Shown: positions 16,890 through 25,804, numbered from the stretch's first letter. The stretch: DNA of 64,000 nt from JAAYTY01 sp964569245 (GCA_964569245.1 CAZMTK010000003.1:1-64000); one strand, 5' to 3'. Notes: generated by a model from the sequence alone, not told the origin. Translations and numbers: made by a program.

Positions 16890-17340
16890 TTCGCACCCCC
16901 CCTCTTCCTCTTCCTGCCCGCGATGAAGGCGATGTTGCCTATCACGATGAATCCCATGATGACGAGGTGGGAGATGGACTGCGCGGCCATTCCGGGGGTG
17001 GCGGTGCCGCCCGGGGCTCCCGGATGGTCCCTCTTCAGGAGTGTCTCGTAGTCGGCGGCGCCCTTCAGCCCGCCGAGCAGGCCCACCATCTGGCCCGAGC
17101 CGAGATAGGTGTAGAACTCCGGAGCGCTGACGGCGGTGCAGCCTCCGCCCACGGGAATGCCGAACCTGCCCTGGGCCACCATCACCCATGCGTGGATGCC
17201 AGGGTCGCCTGCGGACAGGGCGATGACCATCGAGATGTCGGCCAGCCTGTCCACGCCTTCGAGCACGGGTATCGAGTCGTATGGCACCCCGACCCGGTCC
17301 CTGGGGAAGACGGCGCTTATCGAGCTGCCCATCCTGACGA
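16886..17340 (-). CDS. DUF6754-like membrane protein, 3' part; 5' part lost in the assembly gap
   Basis: The visible 151 or so residues are a soluble region (GSSISAVFPRDRVGVP, then VDRLADISMVIALSAG and a Gly-rich GIPVGGGCTAV) followed by LLGGLKGAADYETLL and a C-terminal helix (about the last 25 residues, ending KRKRGGAK). The LLGxLKG element, the preceding layout and the closing helix match the C-terminal part of the DUF6754 protein at 17919-19106 (LLGSLKGQDAAKL), so I judge it a divergent paralogue. The start is inside the N-run. Frames on either side of the gap do not match at 100 N, but that gap length is arbitrary. Confidence 0.6.
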
Positions 17341-17440
17341 NNNNNNNNNNNNNNNNNNNNNNNNNNNNNNNNNNNNNNNNNNNNNNNNNNNNNNNNNNNN
17401 NNNNNNNNNNNNNNNNNNNNNNNNNNNNNNNNNNNNNNNN
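17341..17440. other. Assembly gap of 100 N
   Basis: Exactly 100 N. A standard placeholder length, so the real distance is unknown and genes could be missing. Both flanks are coding on the minus strand. Confidence 0.95.
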
Positions 17441-17907
17441 AGGAGGTCGCCGATGGGCACCCTCCCCAGCATGACGACGAACGCCGAGACGAGGAGGAGC
17501 GTGGCCCTCCAGTTGGAGGATCTGAACGCCCTGAAGGCGGCGGAGGCGACGAAGAAGGCCAGGAGGCTGAACATCGTGGCTCCCATGGGGACCACCATGT
17601 TCTGGAACATGAAGTCGAATGCGCGGCCCTCCTCCACGCCGGTTGCCAGCCCGGCCGCGAGCATGAGGAGGAACCCGCCTATGGCCACCGGGCTGTACTG
17701 CCAGTTCCGCGCCCTGTGGCGGATCCGCGCGAAGTGGACCTGGATGAGGTTCATCGCGCCGAGGAAGATCGCGGCCGAGGCCACGATCATGTACCAGTCG
17801 GACAGGGAGTCGCCCATGGAGTTGAAGGGGCGGTGAGGCACGAAGAAGTTGAGTATCATGATCATGCCCGTGACGAACGTTATCAGGAGGGGCAGGAGTG
17901 TTCTCAT
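17441..17907 (-). CDS. Integral membrane protein of the DUF6754 cluster, 5' part
   Basis: About 155 residues are visible before the gap, with hydrophobic helices at about 3-22, 38-58, 78-97, 108-128 and 136-150, joined by short loops (FVPHRPFNSMGDSLSDWY; RIRHRARNW). No signal peptide and no recognised family. The ATG at 17905-17907 is preceded by GGGGGTGGAGG and comes 11 nt after the stop of the DUF6754 gene, so the genes are co-transcribed. The end is unknown; the product may end soon after the gap begins or continue through it. Confidence 0.65.
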
Positions 17908-17918
17908 GCCTCCACCCC

Positions 17919-19106
17919 CTACTCCACGTGGAGGATGCGGCGGAGGAAGTCCGCCAGGGAGGCCGCCGGCGCCCACCAGGTGCCTATCGAGGCGGCGAGC
18001 ACTCCGACTACGATGACTATCATGATGATCAGCTTGGCTGCATCCTGTCCCTTCAGGCTGCCGAGGAGCTTGGGCTCGCGGGACAGGTAGGCGCTGGCTG
18101 CGAAGAGCTCCTCGCCTATCAGGGTGTAGTCGCAGGCGGCTATGAAGAACGGGAGCTGGCTGGGCATCGCAGTGCCCGCGATCTGGATCGCGCCTACGCT
18201 CTTTCCCGTCTCGGCCAGGATGAGGCTCTCCGCGTAGAAGGTGCCCAGCATGAAGATGGCCGCAGGGCGCTGACGGACCATGATGCCGTCCACACCCGCC
18301 GCATAGCCGAACTGGTCGTCGGTGAGGTAGAAGACGTTGTCTCGCCGGTAGGAGTCCGGCCTGCCCGCCGCCAGATACGCCTCCTTCACTATCTCCTGCC
18401 CCACGCTCATGACGACGCTGTTGCAGACCGGCACCTGCAGGTCCGCTCCGTACTCGGCGGTCTTTCCGGCCACTCGTCCCAGGATGATCATGCTGGCTAT
18501 GGTCTGGATGTCGTCCATGCCCATGATGCCGGGGATGTAGAGCACCGAACGGCCCATCTCGGTGGCCCTGCCGACTGCGTCGTCGACGGCCGACAGCCCG
18601 GCTATCTCGCGTATGTACAGCCTGCGGCCCTTCCTGCCCTGGTCGATGAACCAGAAGATCACGGCAGACAGCAGCGCGAGAATGACCAGCATCCCCGTTC
18701 GCTGGGAGTGGAGCCACTGGGCCGAGGAGGCGGCTGCGACCGGCCCCTCGGGCGGGGATGCAGCCCCGTTCCGGAAGGATGTCAGGATGTAGGAGTACTC
18801 GACGCCGTCTTCGACCCCTTCGTCCACGAACGCGACCTCCGCGCCGGGAAGGACGGCTACCTCCTCCCAGGTCTCGCCGTCGGAGCTGCGTGAAACGAGG
18901 AGCGAGTCGGCCGTCGCGCCGGCGACCAGCTCCCACGACAGCTCTATGGCGCCGCCGGCGTCGTCGCGGACGTCGCCGGCATGCAGACCGGTCACCGAGG
19001 AAGCCGGAGGCGGGAGCGCATCGGGCTCGGAGGTCCCGGGCGGCCCGGCAGGCTGAGCCGCCAGAGCGGCGGCCAGCGCTAGCGCAAGAAGGCTTGGCAA
19101 CTTCAT
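17919..19106 (-). CDS. DUF6754 membrane protein with N-terminal fibronectin-like domain
   Basis: 395 aa. A signal peptide (1-20) and a Pro-rich stretch are followed by a fibronectin type III-like domain (about 38-125: ELSWELVAGATADSLLVSRS, VEYSYILTSFRNG), a transmembrane helix (about 138-155, GMLVILALLSAVIFWF), and a cytoplasmic/membrane domain (about 160-350) with YIREIAGLSAVDDAVGRATE, VLYIPGIMGMDDIQTIASM and LLGSLKG, ending in a helix (365-385). I recognise it as DUF6754, whose function is unknown. The ATG has GGAGGAG 5 nt upstream. The extracytoplasmic fibronectin domain suggests that it senses or holds something outside the membrane. It heads a run of at least three membrane-protein genes. 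Confidence 0.7.
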   Translation of the reverse strand: MKLPSLLALALAAALAAQPAGPPGTSEPDALPPPASSVTGLHAGDVRDDAGGAIELSWELVAGATADSLLVSRSSDGETWEEVAVLPGAEVAFVDEGVEDGVEYSYILTSFRNGAASPPEGPVAAASSAQWLHSQRTGMLVILALLSAVIFWFIDQGRKGRRLYIREIAGLSAVDDAVGRATEMGRSVLYIPGIMGMDDIQTIASMIILGRVAGKTAEYGADLQVPVCNSVVMSVGQEIVKEAYLAAGRPDSYRRDNVFYLTDDQFGYAAGVDGIMVRQRPAAIFMLGTFYAESLILAETGKSVGAIQIAGTAMPSQLPFFIAACDYTLIGEELFAASAYLSREPKLLGSLKGQDAAKLIIMIVIVVGVLAASIGTWWAPAASLADFLRRILHVE

Positions 19107-19141
19107 TCCACTCCTCCGATCGACAGGATCGCAGAACGGAA

Positions 19142-19163
19142 CCGGGGGGCCGAGGCCCCCCGG
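19142..19163 (-). terminator. GC hairpin between barrel-sandwich gene and DUF6754 gene
   Basis: CCGGGGGG pairs perfectly with CCCCCCGG around a 6-nt loop, about 45 nt past the stop at 19207 and upstream of the DUF6754 gene. It may split the cluster into two transcripts or tune the ratio of soluble to membrane parts. Confidence 0.5.
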
Positions 19164-19206
19164 ATCGTGAATGCCGCCAGACGGTCGCGCACGGGCATGA
19201 AGAGGC

Positions 19207-20328
19207 CTATTCCTCGATGAGCTCTACGTTGGCCCTGGGCACTACGGCCCTCGAGCCGTCCCCGAACTCCACCTCGAGCACCCTCACGTGAGCCTCCGTC
19301 TCGAGCTGCTGCAGCTCGGGGGGCAGCGCCGACACCCTGCCCAGCCTCCCGAAGTACGGCGCCCTGATGACTCTGACGGGCGAGCCTGTTGCGAGAGCTC
19401 CCTGCTCCCTGGAAGGCGGCCTGCCCTGGACGTCGTCGCCGACCGGGATGACCACCTCGGGGCGTATCACTCCCGCCCTGATCTGGGTCGCGCCGTTGAT
19501 GCTCGCGAGCATGCCCTCGCGGCTCTTCAGGAGGTCGAAGGTGGCGCGGGCCATGTTCATCCGGCCGAACCCCTCCGTAAGCACGAGAGTGATCCCCTTG
19601 TTCTCGTGGCCGGTTATGGCCACGCCGAGGTCGTAGCCGAGGAACTCCTTCAGATCCCTGTCGTCGAAGCCGCCGACGACCATCCCCTTCACGCCGGCCG
19701 AGACCGCCTTCCGGAGCGTGGCCACAGTGACGAACGAGCCTCCCACGAGAATCTTCCCTGAACAGGAGGCGTCTATCAGATCCGGGGTCAGCTCCTGGTC
19801 GGGGCCCTTCACGACCGTCCTCAGGAGTCCCCTGACCTCTCCCCCGATTCCGAAGATTCCCTGCACGAAGGTCGCCCTGGTCTCCACCACGACGCCCTCG
19901 TCGGGGATCACCTCCACCACTCGCCCCTTCACATAGGCGTCTATCGTCACCGGAATCGGGGGCTCCCGGAGGACCGCCTGTCCCGTGATCTTGTTGAAGC
20001 TCTCGAAAGACCCCTCGATGGGGGACCGCACGGTGTTCCGGAACAGCCCGAAAAGGCCCTTGGACTGGGCTATCGTCTCGTTCTCCGACACCGGGTCGCC
20101 CTCCCTCTTCATGAGGAGTTCGGGGATGTCGTCGGGCGGAACGCCGAGGATGTTGGCGATGTTGAGCATCTTCACGTTGCCGGGCAGCTCGGTCCTTGCG
20201 ACGACCGTCTCTGCATCCACGTCGGCGCCTTCGCGGACCAGGACCCTGCCCTTCAGCGGGAGGCGGCGCTCCTTGCGGACGGTAGTGACATCGGCGACCC
20301 TCAGACCGGGCGTGTATGCGAATGCCAT
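19207..20328 (-). CDS. Barrel-sandwich (lipoyl-like) protein partnered with the MutL-type ATPase
   Basis: 373 aa, no signal peptide. Residues 20-45 (RRLPLKGRVLVREGADVDAE) and 95-160 (VRSPIEGSFESFNKITGQAV, then KGRVVEVIPDEGVVVETRA) look like a split hammerhead/barrel-sandwich fold as in RnfC or biotinyl/lipoyl domains, but there is no modifiable Lys motif. The middle (180-290) is Gly-rich (GKILVGGSFV, GMVVGGFDD) and the C-terminal 70 residues are a small beta-barrel (GSPVRVIRAPYFGRLGRV). The ATG has GGAGGTAGGAG upstream and follows the ATPase by 4 nt, so they are a pair. Possibly an adaptor between the ATPase and the membrane proteins downstream. Function is not known. Confidence 0.6.
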   Translation of the reverse strand: MAFAYTPGLRVADVTTVRKERRLPLKGRVLVREGADVDAETVVARTELPGNVKMLNIANILGVPPDDIPELLMKREGDPVSENETIAQSKGLFGLFRNTVRSPIEGSFESFNKITGQAVLREPPIPVTIDAYVKGRVVEVIPDEGVVVETRATFVQGIFGIGGEVRGLLRTVVKGPDQELTPDLIDASCSGKILVGGSFVTVATLRKAVSAGVKGMVVGGFDDRDLKEFLGYDLGVAITGHENKGITLVLTEGFGRMNMARATFDLLKSREGMLASINGATQIRAGVIRPEVVIPVGDDVQGRPPSREQGALATGSPVRVIRAPYFGRLGRVSALPPELQQLETEAHVRVLEVEFGDGSRAVVPRANVELIEE

Positions 20329-20332
20329 ACTC

Positions 20333-22198
20333 CTACCTCCCCAGGGAAAGGAACTTCTCGGGGTAGGCCGTCATGGCCATGGCCCACTCCTGCAGCTTGC
20401 GGACCCTCTCGGCGTCTCCCGCCGGAAGGTTGAAGGGCTGCCTGCCCCTGCCGTCGAGCACGACTCCCACCACTCCGCCCTCGACGACAGACTCGAGCTG
20501 CCTGCCTGGGCCGGCTCCCACATCGATCCCCTTCGCAGGGCGAATCGTCACCCTCGCCTTCTCTCCCACGCCCAGGGGGATCACATCCATCCTTCCGTAG
20601 ACGACCCTGAGCTCGCGCGTCCGGCCGTCGGGGGACTCCATCTGGATGGTAGCGGTGGTCTGGCCGTCCTTCGACTGTCCGGAGGGGGCGATGCAGCTGC
20701 CGAGCCTGATGAGGCAGTCCTTGTCGAAGACCTCGGTGGCGGCCTCGGGGAGCTCCTTCGAGAGGACGCCGAGCTGGGGCATCATGAAGATCGAGTCGAC
20801 AGCCAGCATGGTTATGCCCTCGGGGAGGAAGGAGTCTATCATCATGAGCGCGGCCTGGCACCTCCTCGGAGCGTGCGAGAGAACTCCGCCCGAGCCGATG
20901 AGGAGGTCCAGCTTCATCATGTCCACGAGGGTGGCGCCTGTCTGGGTCTGCTCGAAGGCGTCGCCGATGGTGCGCTCCTGCGCCACTCCCTTGAGACCGA
21001 CGGCCAGCTCACGGTGCTGCACCAGGGCGAGCCTCAGGGCCTCGCGGCTGATCGCCTGCTCGACTATCAGCTCCTCCAGGGTCTGGGGGATGGTCGTGGG
21101 TCTGATCATCTTGTTCCGTATGCGGTTCCTGAGGTCGGCCTCGTCCATCCTGAAGGGGACCCAGCGCATGACGTTCTCCATGCCGGCACTGGCGAGAACG
21201 TTCGATATGCTGTAGCTCATCCCCAGATTGGCTGAGACCGTGCGGTTGAAGACGGGCTGGCCCTGGCTGTCGAACACGCTGAACACGTCGGTCGTGGCGC
21301 CGCCGATGTCAACGCCCATGACATGGATGCCCTCCGCCTTGGCGACCATCTCGATCAGCTTCCCCACAGCCCCGGGCGTGGGCATGATGGGCACGTTCTC
21401 CCATTTCCCGTCGACCCAGTGGCCCGCCCACTGCATCAGCTTGCCGTAGCCGGGAGCCTGGGCCATGACGTGCTCCATGAAGAGTTCGTGTATCGTGTCG
21501 CGCGCCGGGCCGAGGTTCTCCCTCTCCAGAACGGGCCGGATGTTGGGGACCACCTTCAGGGCGGACATCCCGCCGAGCTCGTGCTCGACCTCTTTCGTCG
21601 CGTCCCTGTTCCCGGCATAGATCACGGGCAGCTTGTAGCCCACCCCGAATCTCGGCTTGGGATCGGCGGCTCTGATGACCTCGGCCAGCTCCACGACATG
21701 GTCTATGGTCCCACCGTCTATCCCGCCCGAGAGAAGTATCATGTCCGGGCGGAGGCGTCTGATGTCCGCGACCTTTTCGTGGAACAGCCGGCCGTCGTTG
21801 GAGGCAACGACGTCCATGACTATCGCGCCCGCGCCCAGGGCGGCGCGCTGGGCGCTTTCGCCGGTCATGGACTTGACCACTCCGGCGACGGTCATCTGCA
21901 GCCCTCCCCCCGCGGAGGAGGTCGAGACGTAGATGTCAACTCCCCTGGAGGGATCGTCGCCCACGGCGATACCCTCGCGGGAGGCGTCAAGGAACTCCCT
22001 GCCCTCGAGGTCCTCTATCTCGCCGACGGCGTTGAGCACCCCCTTGGTCACGTCCTCGGCGGGAGCCTCCACGGTAGTCGGCGCTTCTCCCCGGCGGATC
22101 AGCCTGTACTCGCCGTCCCGCTTCTCGATCAGGATGGCCTTGGTCGTCGTGCTGCCGCAGTCAGTGGCCAGTATCCTGGTGATCTCCTTGCCGGCCAA
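20333..22198 (-). CDS. MutL/GlmL family ASKHA-type ATPase
   Basis: 621 aa. The N-terminus has the phosphate-1 loop of ASKHA ATPases (ATDCGSTTTKAILIEK, about 11-26). Further motifs are STSSAGGGLQMTVAG (about 92-106), the phosphate-2-like VDIGGATTDVFSV (about 295-307) and a C-terminal beta-rich end (RPAKGIDVGAGPG). It matches the MutL family named after the gene between the two glutamate mutase subunit genes, proposed to be a chaperone or reactivase. No mutase subunit is nearby, so here it more likely serves the membrane cluster. The start is TTG at 22196-22198 with AAGGGAG 7 nt upstream; it overlaps the small gene upstream by 38 nt. Confidence 0.8.
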   Translation of the reverse strand: MAGKEITRILATDCGSTTTKAILIEKRDGEYRLIRRGEAPTTVEAPAEDVTKGVLNAVGEIEDLEGREFLDASREGIAVGDDPSRGVDIYVSTSSAGGGLQMTVAGVVKSMTGESAQRAALGAGAIVMDVVASNDGRLFHEKVADIRRLRPDMILLSGGIDGGTIDHVVELAEVIRAADPKPRFGVGYKLPVIYAGNRDATKEVEHELGGMSALKVVPNIRPVLERENLGPARDTIHELFMEHVMAQAPGYGKLMQWAGHWVDGKWENVPIMPTPGAVGKLIEMVAKAEGIHVMGVDIGGATTDVFSVFDSQGQPVFNRTVSANLGMSYSISNVLASAGMENVMRWVPFRMDEADLRNRIRNKMIRPTTIPQTLEELIVEQAISREALRLALVQHRELAVGLKGVAQERTIGDAFEQTQTGATLVDMMKLDLLIGSGGVLSHAPRRCQAALMMIDSFLPEGITMLAVDSIFMMPQLGVLSKELPEAATEVFDKDCLIRLGSCIAPSGQSKDGQTTATIQMESPDGRTRELRVVYGRMDVIPLGVGEKARVTIRPAKGIDVGAGPGRQLESVVEGGVVGVVLDGRGRQPFNLPAGDAERVRKLQEWAMAMTAYPEKFLSLGR

Positions 22199-22610
22199 TG
22201 CCGTCTCCCTTCTGATCCCCTGCGGACCCTCGCAGCCGCCCCAGGAGGGCCCGGAGTCCCCGCCTGGGACGTCTATTCCTCTCGTCCCTCCTGCGGGCCT
22301 CCTCGAGGGCGTTCTCCTCTTCGATCATGGTTATGAGCTTCTCGAGGTTCCCCCTGTCCTCGAGCATCCTGACGAAGCGCTGGTATTCCCCGGAGGTGAC
22401 CACGAGAGAGACCACCGGATCGAGGAACACGAGCAGCTGGTTCCCGAGGAACGAGAGGGGCTTGACCGACTCCAGGAACATTATCGCGGGTACGGTGAGC
22501 TCGCGGACGACAATCTCCCGGGCGATCCTGGCGATCAGATCGTCGTAGGAGTCGCTCTCCGCGGCGTCAGCCGGTACGGTCCCCCACGGTCCTTGCCTCG
22601 ACAAACCCAA
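22161..22610 (-). CDS. Small conserved-looking protein upstream of the MutL-type ATPase
   Basis: 149 aa. The core (about 22-110) is a clean amphipathic protein (YDDLIARIAREIVVREL, FLESVKPLSFLGNQLLVFLD, RFVRMLEDRGNLEKLITMIE), followed by an Arg-rich tail. No ATG fits; I chose TTG at 22608-22610 because GGGAGGAAG lies 6 nt upstream, so the first residues are uncertain. It overlaps the membrane protein before it by 44 nt and the ATPase after it by 38 nt. The hydrophobic FLGNQLLVFLDPVVSLVV segment could associate with the membrane. Probably a partner of the ATPase; function unknown. Confidence 0.6.
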   Translation of the reverse strand: MGLSRQGPWGTVPADAAESDSYDDLIARIAREIVVRELTVPAIMFLESVKPLSFLGNQLLVFLDPVVSLVVTSGEYQRFVRMLEDRGNLEKLITMIEEENALEEARRRDERNRRPRRGLRALLGRLRGSAGDQKGDGIGRQGDHQDTGH

Positions 22611-23010
22611 CGACTTCCTCCCTGTTGGAGGGCGAGAACTGTATCGAAAGACCCCGGAACTTCGCAAGCCTCGTGGGTCCGGGGAACGGGCTCAGGAGCA
22701 TCCCGTACCTGTCCACGGTGAAGCTTCGCACCTCACGCCACTCGCGCTTCTCCAGCCCGAAGACCGTGCGCTTCGAGACCCCCCTCCCGTCCATGCGGTA
22801 CCACGCGGGAAGGAAGAAGCTCCACAGTGCAAGGAATAGCATCGCGAAGCCCACGACGCCCCACCACGGGCTCCCCCCCCAGAGCACTGCGGCTCCGGAG
22901 GCAGCGAGCATTATAACGAGCAGCATGGCGGCAGCCACCGGCCTCTCGCCGGCAGGGTGCGACCGCCACTCCAGAACGTCCTGCGTTCCTTTCTCTACGT
23001 TCTCTCCCAC
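22567..23010 (-). CDS. Membrane protein with two helices and a PH-like domain
   Basis: 147 aa. A short cytoplasmic start is followed by two helices (about 30-48 and 55-75, AAAMLLVIMLAASGAAVL; VVGFAMLFLALWSFFLPAW), then about 70 residues of beta-strands (DGRGVSKRTVFGLEKREW, VRSFTVDRYGMLLSPF, FRGLSIQFSPSNREEVVGFV) like bacterial PH (YdbS/DUF304-type) domains. The GTG at 23008-23010 overlaps the end of gcvPB by 16 nt; no better start is seen. Its place between gcvPB and the MutL cluster means the glycine cleavage operon and the cluster may share one transcript. Confidence 0.6.
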   Translation of the reverse strand: MGENVEKGTQDVLEWRSHPAGERPVAAAMLLVIMLAASGAAVLWGGSPWWGVVGFAMLFLALWSFFLPAWYRMDGRGVSKRTVFGLEKREWREVRSFTVDRYGMLLSPFPGPTRLAKFRGLSIQFSPSNREEVVGFVEARTVGDRTG

Positions 23011-24455
23011 GGCTCCGCTATGTCCAGCTCCTTGACTGCACGGACCTCGTCGAGCCTCAGCACGGGCGTGTTGACCGGGGCGTCGGTGACCAGGTGAGGC
23101 TTCTCCTCGACCTCCCTCGCGATGGCCAGCATGGCTTCGGCGAAGGCGTCGAGGGACTGGAGGCCCTCGGTCTCGGTGGGCTCTATCATGATCGCCTCGT
23201 GCACTATGAGGGGGAAGTACACGGTGGGGGCGTGAAAGCCGTAGTCGAGCAGCCTCTTCGCGATGTCCAGGGTCTTCACGCCCTTCTTCGCCTGCGCTTC
23301 CCCGGACAGAACGAACTCGTGCATGCACGGGCCGTGGTCGTAGGGAAGCTCGAAGGCTCCCTTCAGGCGAGCCCTGAGGTAGTTGGCGTTTATCAGCGCG
23401 TTCTCCGACGTCTCTCGGAGGCCGGCTGCACCGAGAGTCCTGATGTACGCCCAAGCCCTGACCAGAACCCCGAAGTTGCCGTGGAAGGCCAGCAGCCTCC
23501 CGAAGGACTCCGCACCGCCGGGCTCGAACGCGTAGGAGCCGTCTCCGGAGCGCGCTACGACCGGGGCCGGCAGGAACCTCGCCAGCGGCTCGGTGCAGGC
23601 CACCGGCCCGGCGCCGGGGCCGCCGCCGCCGTGCGGAGTGGAGAAGGTCTTGTGCAGGTTGACGTGGCAGACGTCGAATCCCATGTCCCCCGGCCTGGAG
23701 ATGCCCAGCAGGGCGTTCAGGTTCGCGCCGTCCATGTAGCAGAGGCCGCCGGCCTCGTGCACGATGCGCGTGATCTCCCCGATGCGCGACTCGAAGATCC
23801 CCAGCGTGTTGGGATTGGTCAGCATCAGAGCGGCGGTCCTGGGGCCGGCCTTCGCCTCGAGGTCGTCGAGGTCGACCTCGCCGCGGGAGTCGGATTTGAC
23901 GCTGACCACGCGCATGCCGGCCAGCGTGCTCGATGCGGGGTTGGTTCCGTGCGCGGAGTCGGGCATCAGCACCTCCGCTCTGCCGGCCTCGCCCCTGGCG
24001 ATGTGCCACTTCCTGATGAGGAGGAGCCCCGCGAACTCTCCCTGGGCTCCGGCGGCGGGCTGGAGGGTTACTCCGCGGAACCCGGTTATCTCGCACAGGT
24101 AGGTTCCGAGCTCGTGCATCAGCTCAAGCGCTCCCTGGGCGACCCGCGCAGGGGCAAGCGGGTGCAGCCCGGCGAAGGCCGGGTGTCTCGCGAGGTCCTC
24201 GTTGAGCTTGGGGTTGTACTTCATCGTGCACGAGCCCAGAGGATACATGCCCCTGTCCACATGGTAGTTCTTTACGCTGAGGTTGACGAAGTGCCTGACG
24301 GCCTGAGGCTCGCTGACCTGGGGGAGGCCGATCGGAGCGGAACGGAGCTTGTCGGGGCCGAGAACCGTTGAGGGATCGAGCACCGGAACCTCGGGAGCCG
24401 GGAGGTCCATCCCGCGGCGTCCGCAGCAGCTCTTGGAGAAGATGGTTCCTTCCAC
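22995..24455 (-). CDS. gcvPB: Glycine dehydrogenase (decarboxylating) subunit 2
   Basis: 486 aa, normal for the split P-protein. It decarboxylates glycine with PLP and passes the aminomethyl group to lipoyl-GcvH. The PLP lysine is Lys269 in HVNLHKTFSTPHGGGGPGAG, next to a Gly-rich loop; upstream are PLGSCTMKYNP (72-82) and AHGTNPASS (168-176). The GTG start (24453-24455) has GGAGGTG and is 1 nt from the stop of gcvPA. The two P subunits form a heterotetramer. In an anaerobe the system can run to oxidise glycine or, reversed, to fix C1 units. Confidence 0.95.
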   Translation of the reverse strand: MEGTIFSKSCCGRRGMDLPAPEVPVLDPSTVLGPDKLRSAPIGLPQVSEPQAVRHFVNLSVKNYHVDRGMYPLGSCTMKYNPKLNEDLARHPAFAGLHPLAPARVAQGALELMHELGTYLCEITGFRGVTLQPAAGAQGEFAGLLLIRKWHIARGEAGRAEVLMPDSAHGTNPASSTLAGMRVVSVKSDSRGEVDLDDLEAKAGPRTAALMLTNPNTLGIFESRIGEITRIVHEAGGLCYMDGANLNALLGISRPGDMGFDVCHVNLHKTFSTPHGGGGPGAGPVACTEPLARFLPAPVVARSGDGSYAFEPGGAESFGRLLAFHGNFGVLVRAWAYIRTLGAAGLRETSENALINANYLRARLKGAFELPYDHGPCMHEFVLSGEAQAKKGVKTLDIAKRLLDYGFHAPTVYFPLIVHEAIMIEPTETEGLQSLDAFAEAMLAIAREVEEKPHLVTDAPVNTPVLRLDEVRAVKELDIAEPWERT

Positions 24456-24456
24456 C

Positions 24457-25800
24457 TCACACCTCCGCGCAGGCCGATGCGACGGCCGCTGCCAGACCGT
24501 CCATCTCGACCCTCGTCCGCTTCTCGGTCGCCGTGAGAAGCATGGCGCCGGGCCTGAGGTCCGGCAGGGGCACGCCCGCGAGGAAGCCTGCGCCCGTGAG
24601 CCTGTCCCGGAGAGCCTCTGCGGGGACGGGGAATTCGAGCACGAACTCGCGGAAGAACGGCGTTGAGAAGATCCTGCTAACACCGGGGATCCCGAGCAGG
24701 CGACCTTCGAGATAGTGGCTGTTCGAGAAGCAGCGCGAGGCGACCTCCCTGAGCCCCTCCTCGCCCGCGAGAGTCATGTACACCGTCGAGGCGAGCGCCA
24801 TCAGGGCCTGGTTCGTGCAGATGTTGCTCGTGGCCTTCTCTCGGCGGATGTGCTGCTCCCTGGTCTGGAGGGTGAGGACGAAGCCAGTCTGCCCCGCGCG
24901 GTCGGATGTCCGGCCGATGATCCTGCCCGGCATGCTTCGCACGAGCTCCTTCCGGCATGCCATGAAACCGGCATAGGGGCCGCCGAACGACAGCGGGATC
25001 CCGAGGCTCTGACCCTCCCCGACGGCGATGTCGGCGCCTGCCTCCCCCGGAGGGGTGATGACGGCGGCAGCGACCGGGTCTGTGACCTGGACCAGGAGGC
25101 CCTCCCTGGAGTGCACGATCTCCGCAATACCCCTCACGTCCTCCACCAGGCCGAAGAAGTTCGGCTGCTGGACGAGAAGGCCCGCGGCGCCTCCGGCGAG
25201 GAGGCTCTCCAGCGCACCGGCATCCAGCAGGCCGTCGGCGCCGAACGGGACCTCGTTCAGATAGAACCCCCCGTGCGAGAGGTATGTCTTCACGACGTCG
25301 AGGTATGCCGGATTGAGGGAGCCCGCCACCAGAATCCTGTCGGCCTTGCGGACGCGCATGGCCATCAGCGCGGCCTCCGCGGCCGCGCTCGCGCCGTCGT
25401 ACATCGAGGCGTTGGCGCAGTCGAGCGCGCAGAGCCTGGCGATCATCGTCTGGTATTCGTAGATGCACTGGAGGGTTCCCTGGCTGGCTTCGGCCTGGTA
25501 CGGAGTGTAGGCCGTGTAGAACTCGCTGCGCCGCAGCACGTGATCCACGGCAGCAGGGACGAAGTGGTCGTAGGCGCCTGCGCCCGCGAAGCAGACGAGG
25601 CTCGCGCCGCCCGTGGCCGAGGCCTTCCTCTCGATCTCCCGGGAGACCTCGAGCTCGGATGCCGCTGGCGGCAGGTCGAGCAGCCTGCCGAGCCTGAACG
25701 CCGCCGGCACGGGCGCGATCAGGTCGCTCACAGAGGACGCTCCGATGGTCTCGAGCATCCTCCTGCGCTCGTTTCCGAGGATAGAGGTGAACCTGCTCAT
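24457..25800 (-). CDS. gcvPA: Glycine dehydrogenase (decarboxylating) subunit 1
   Basis: 447 aa, the N-terminal half of the split P-protein, lacking the PLP lysine. It has family-typical stretches: FAGAGAYDHFVPAAVDH (about 70-86), YTPYQAEASQGTLQ (about 97-110) and GGPYAGFMACRKELVRSMPG (about 274-293). The ATG (25798-25800) follows the gcvH stop by 4 nt with only a weak SD, suggesting translational coupling. Works only with GcvPB. Confidence 0.95.
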   Translation of the reverse strand: MSRFTSILGNERRRMLETIGASSVSDLIAPVPAAFRLGRLLDLPPAASELEVSREIERKASATGGASLVCFAGAGAYDHFVPAAVDHVLRRSEFYTAYTPYQAEASQGTLQCIYEYQTMIARLCALDCANASMYDGASAAAEAALMAMRVRKADRILVAGSLNPAYLDVVKTYLSHGGFYLNEVPFGADGLLDAGALESLLAGGAAGLLVQQPNFFGLVEDVRGIAEIVHSREGLLVQVTDPVAAAVITPPGEAGADIAVGEGQSLGIPLSFGGPYAGFMACRKELVRSMPGRIIGRTSDRAGQTGFVLTLQTREQHIRREKATSNICTNQALMALASTVYMTLAGEEGLREVASRCFSNSHYLEGRLLGIPGVSRIFSTPFFREFVLEFPVPAEALRDRLTGAGFLAGVPLPDLRPGAMLLTATEKRTRVEMDGLAAAVASACAEV

Positions 25801-25804
25801 CTGT

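Noticed and set aside
17441..18936. Open frame bridging the N-gap
   Set aside because: Frame continuity across 100 placeholder N has no meaning; the two flanks are treated as separate partial genes.
22200..22667. Longer version of the small gene starting at 22667
   Set aside because: The extra N-terminal residues are only the antisense/other-frame reading of the PH-like gene and lack an SD; TTG with SD at 22608-22610 fits better.
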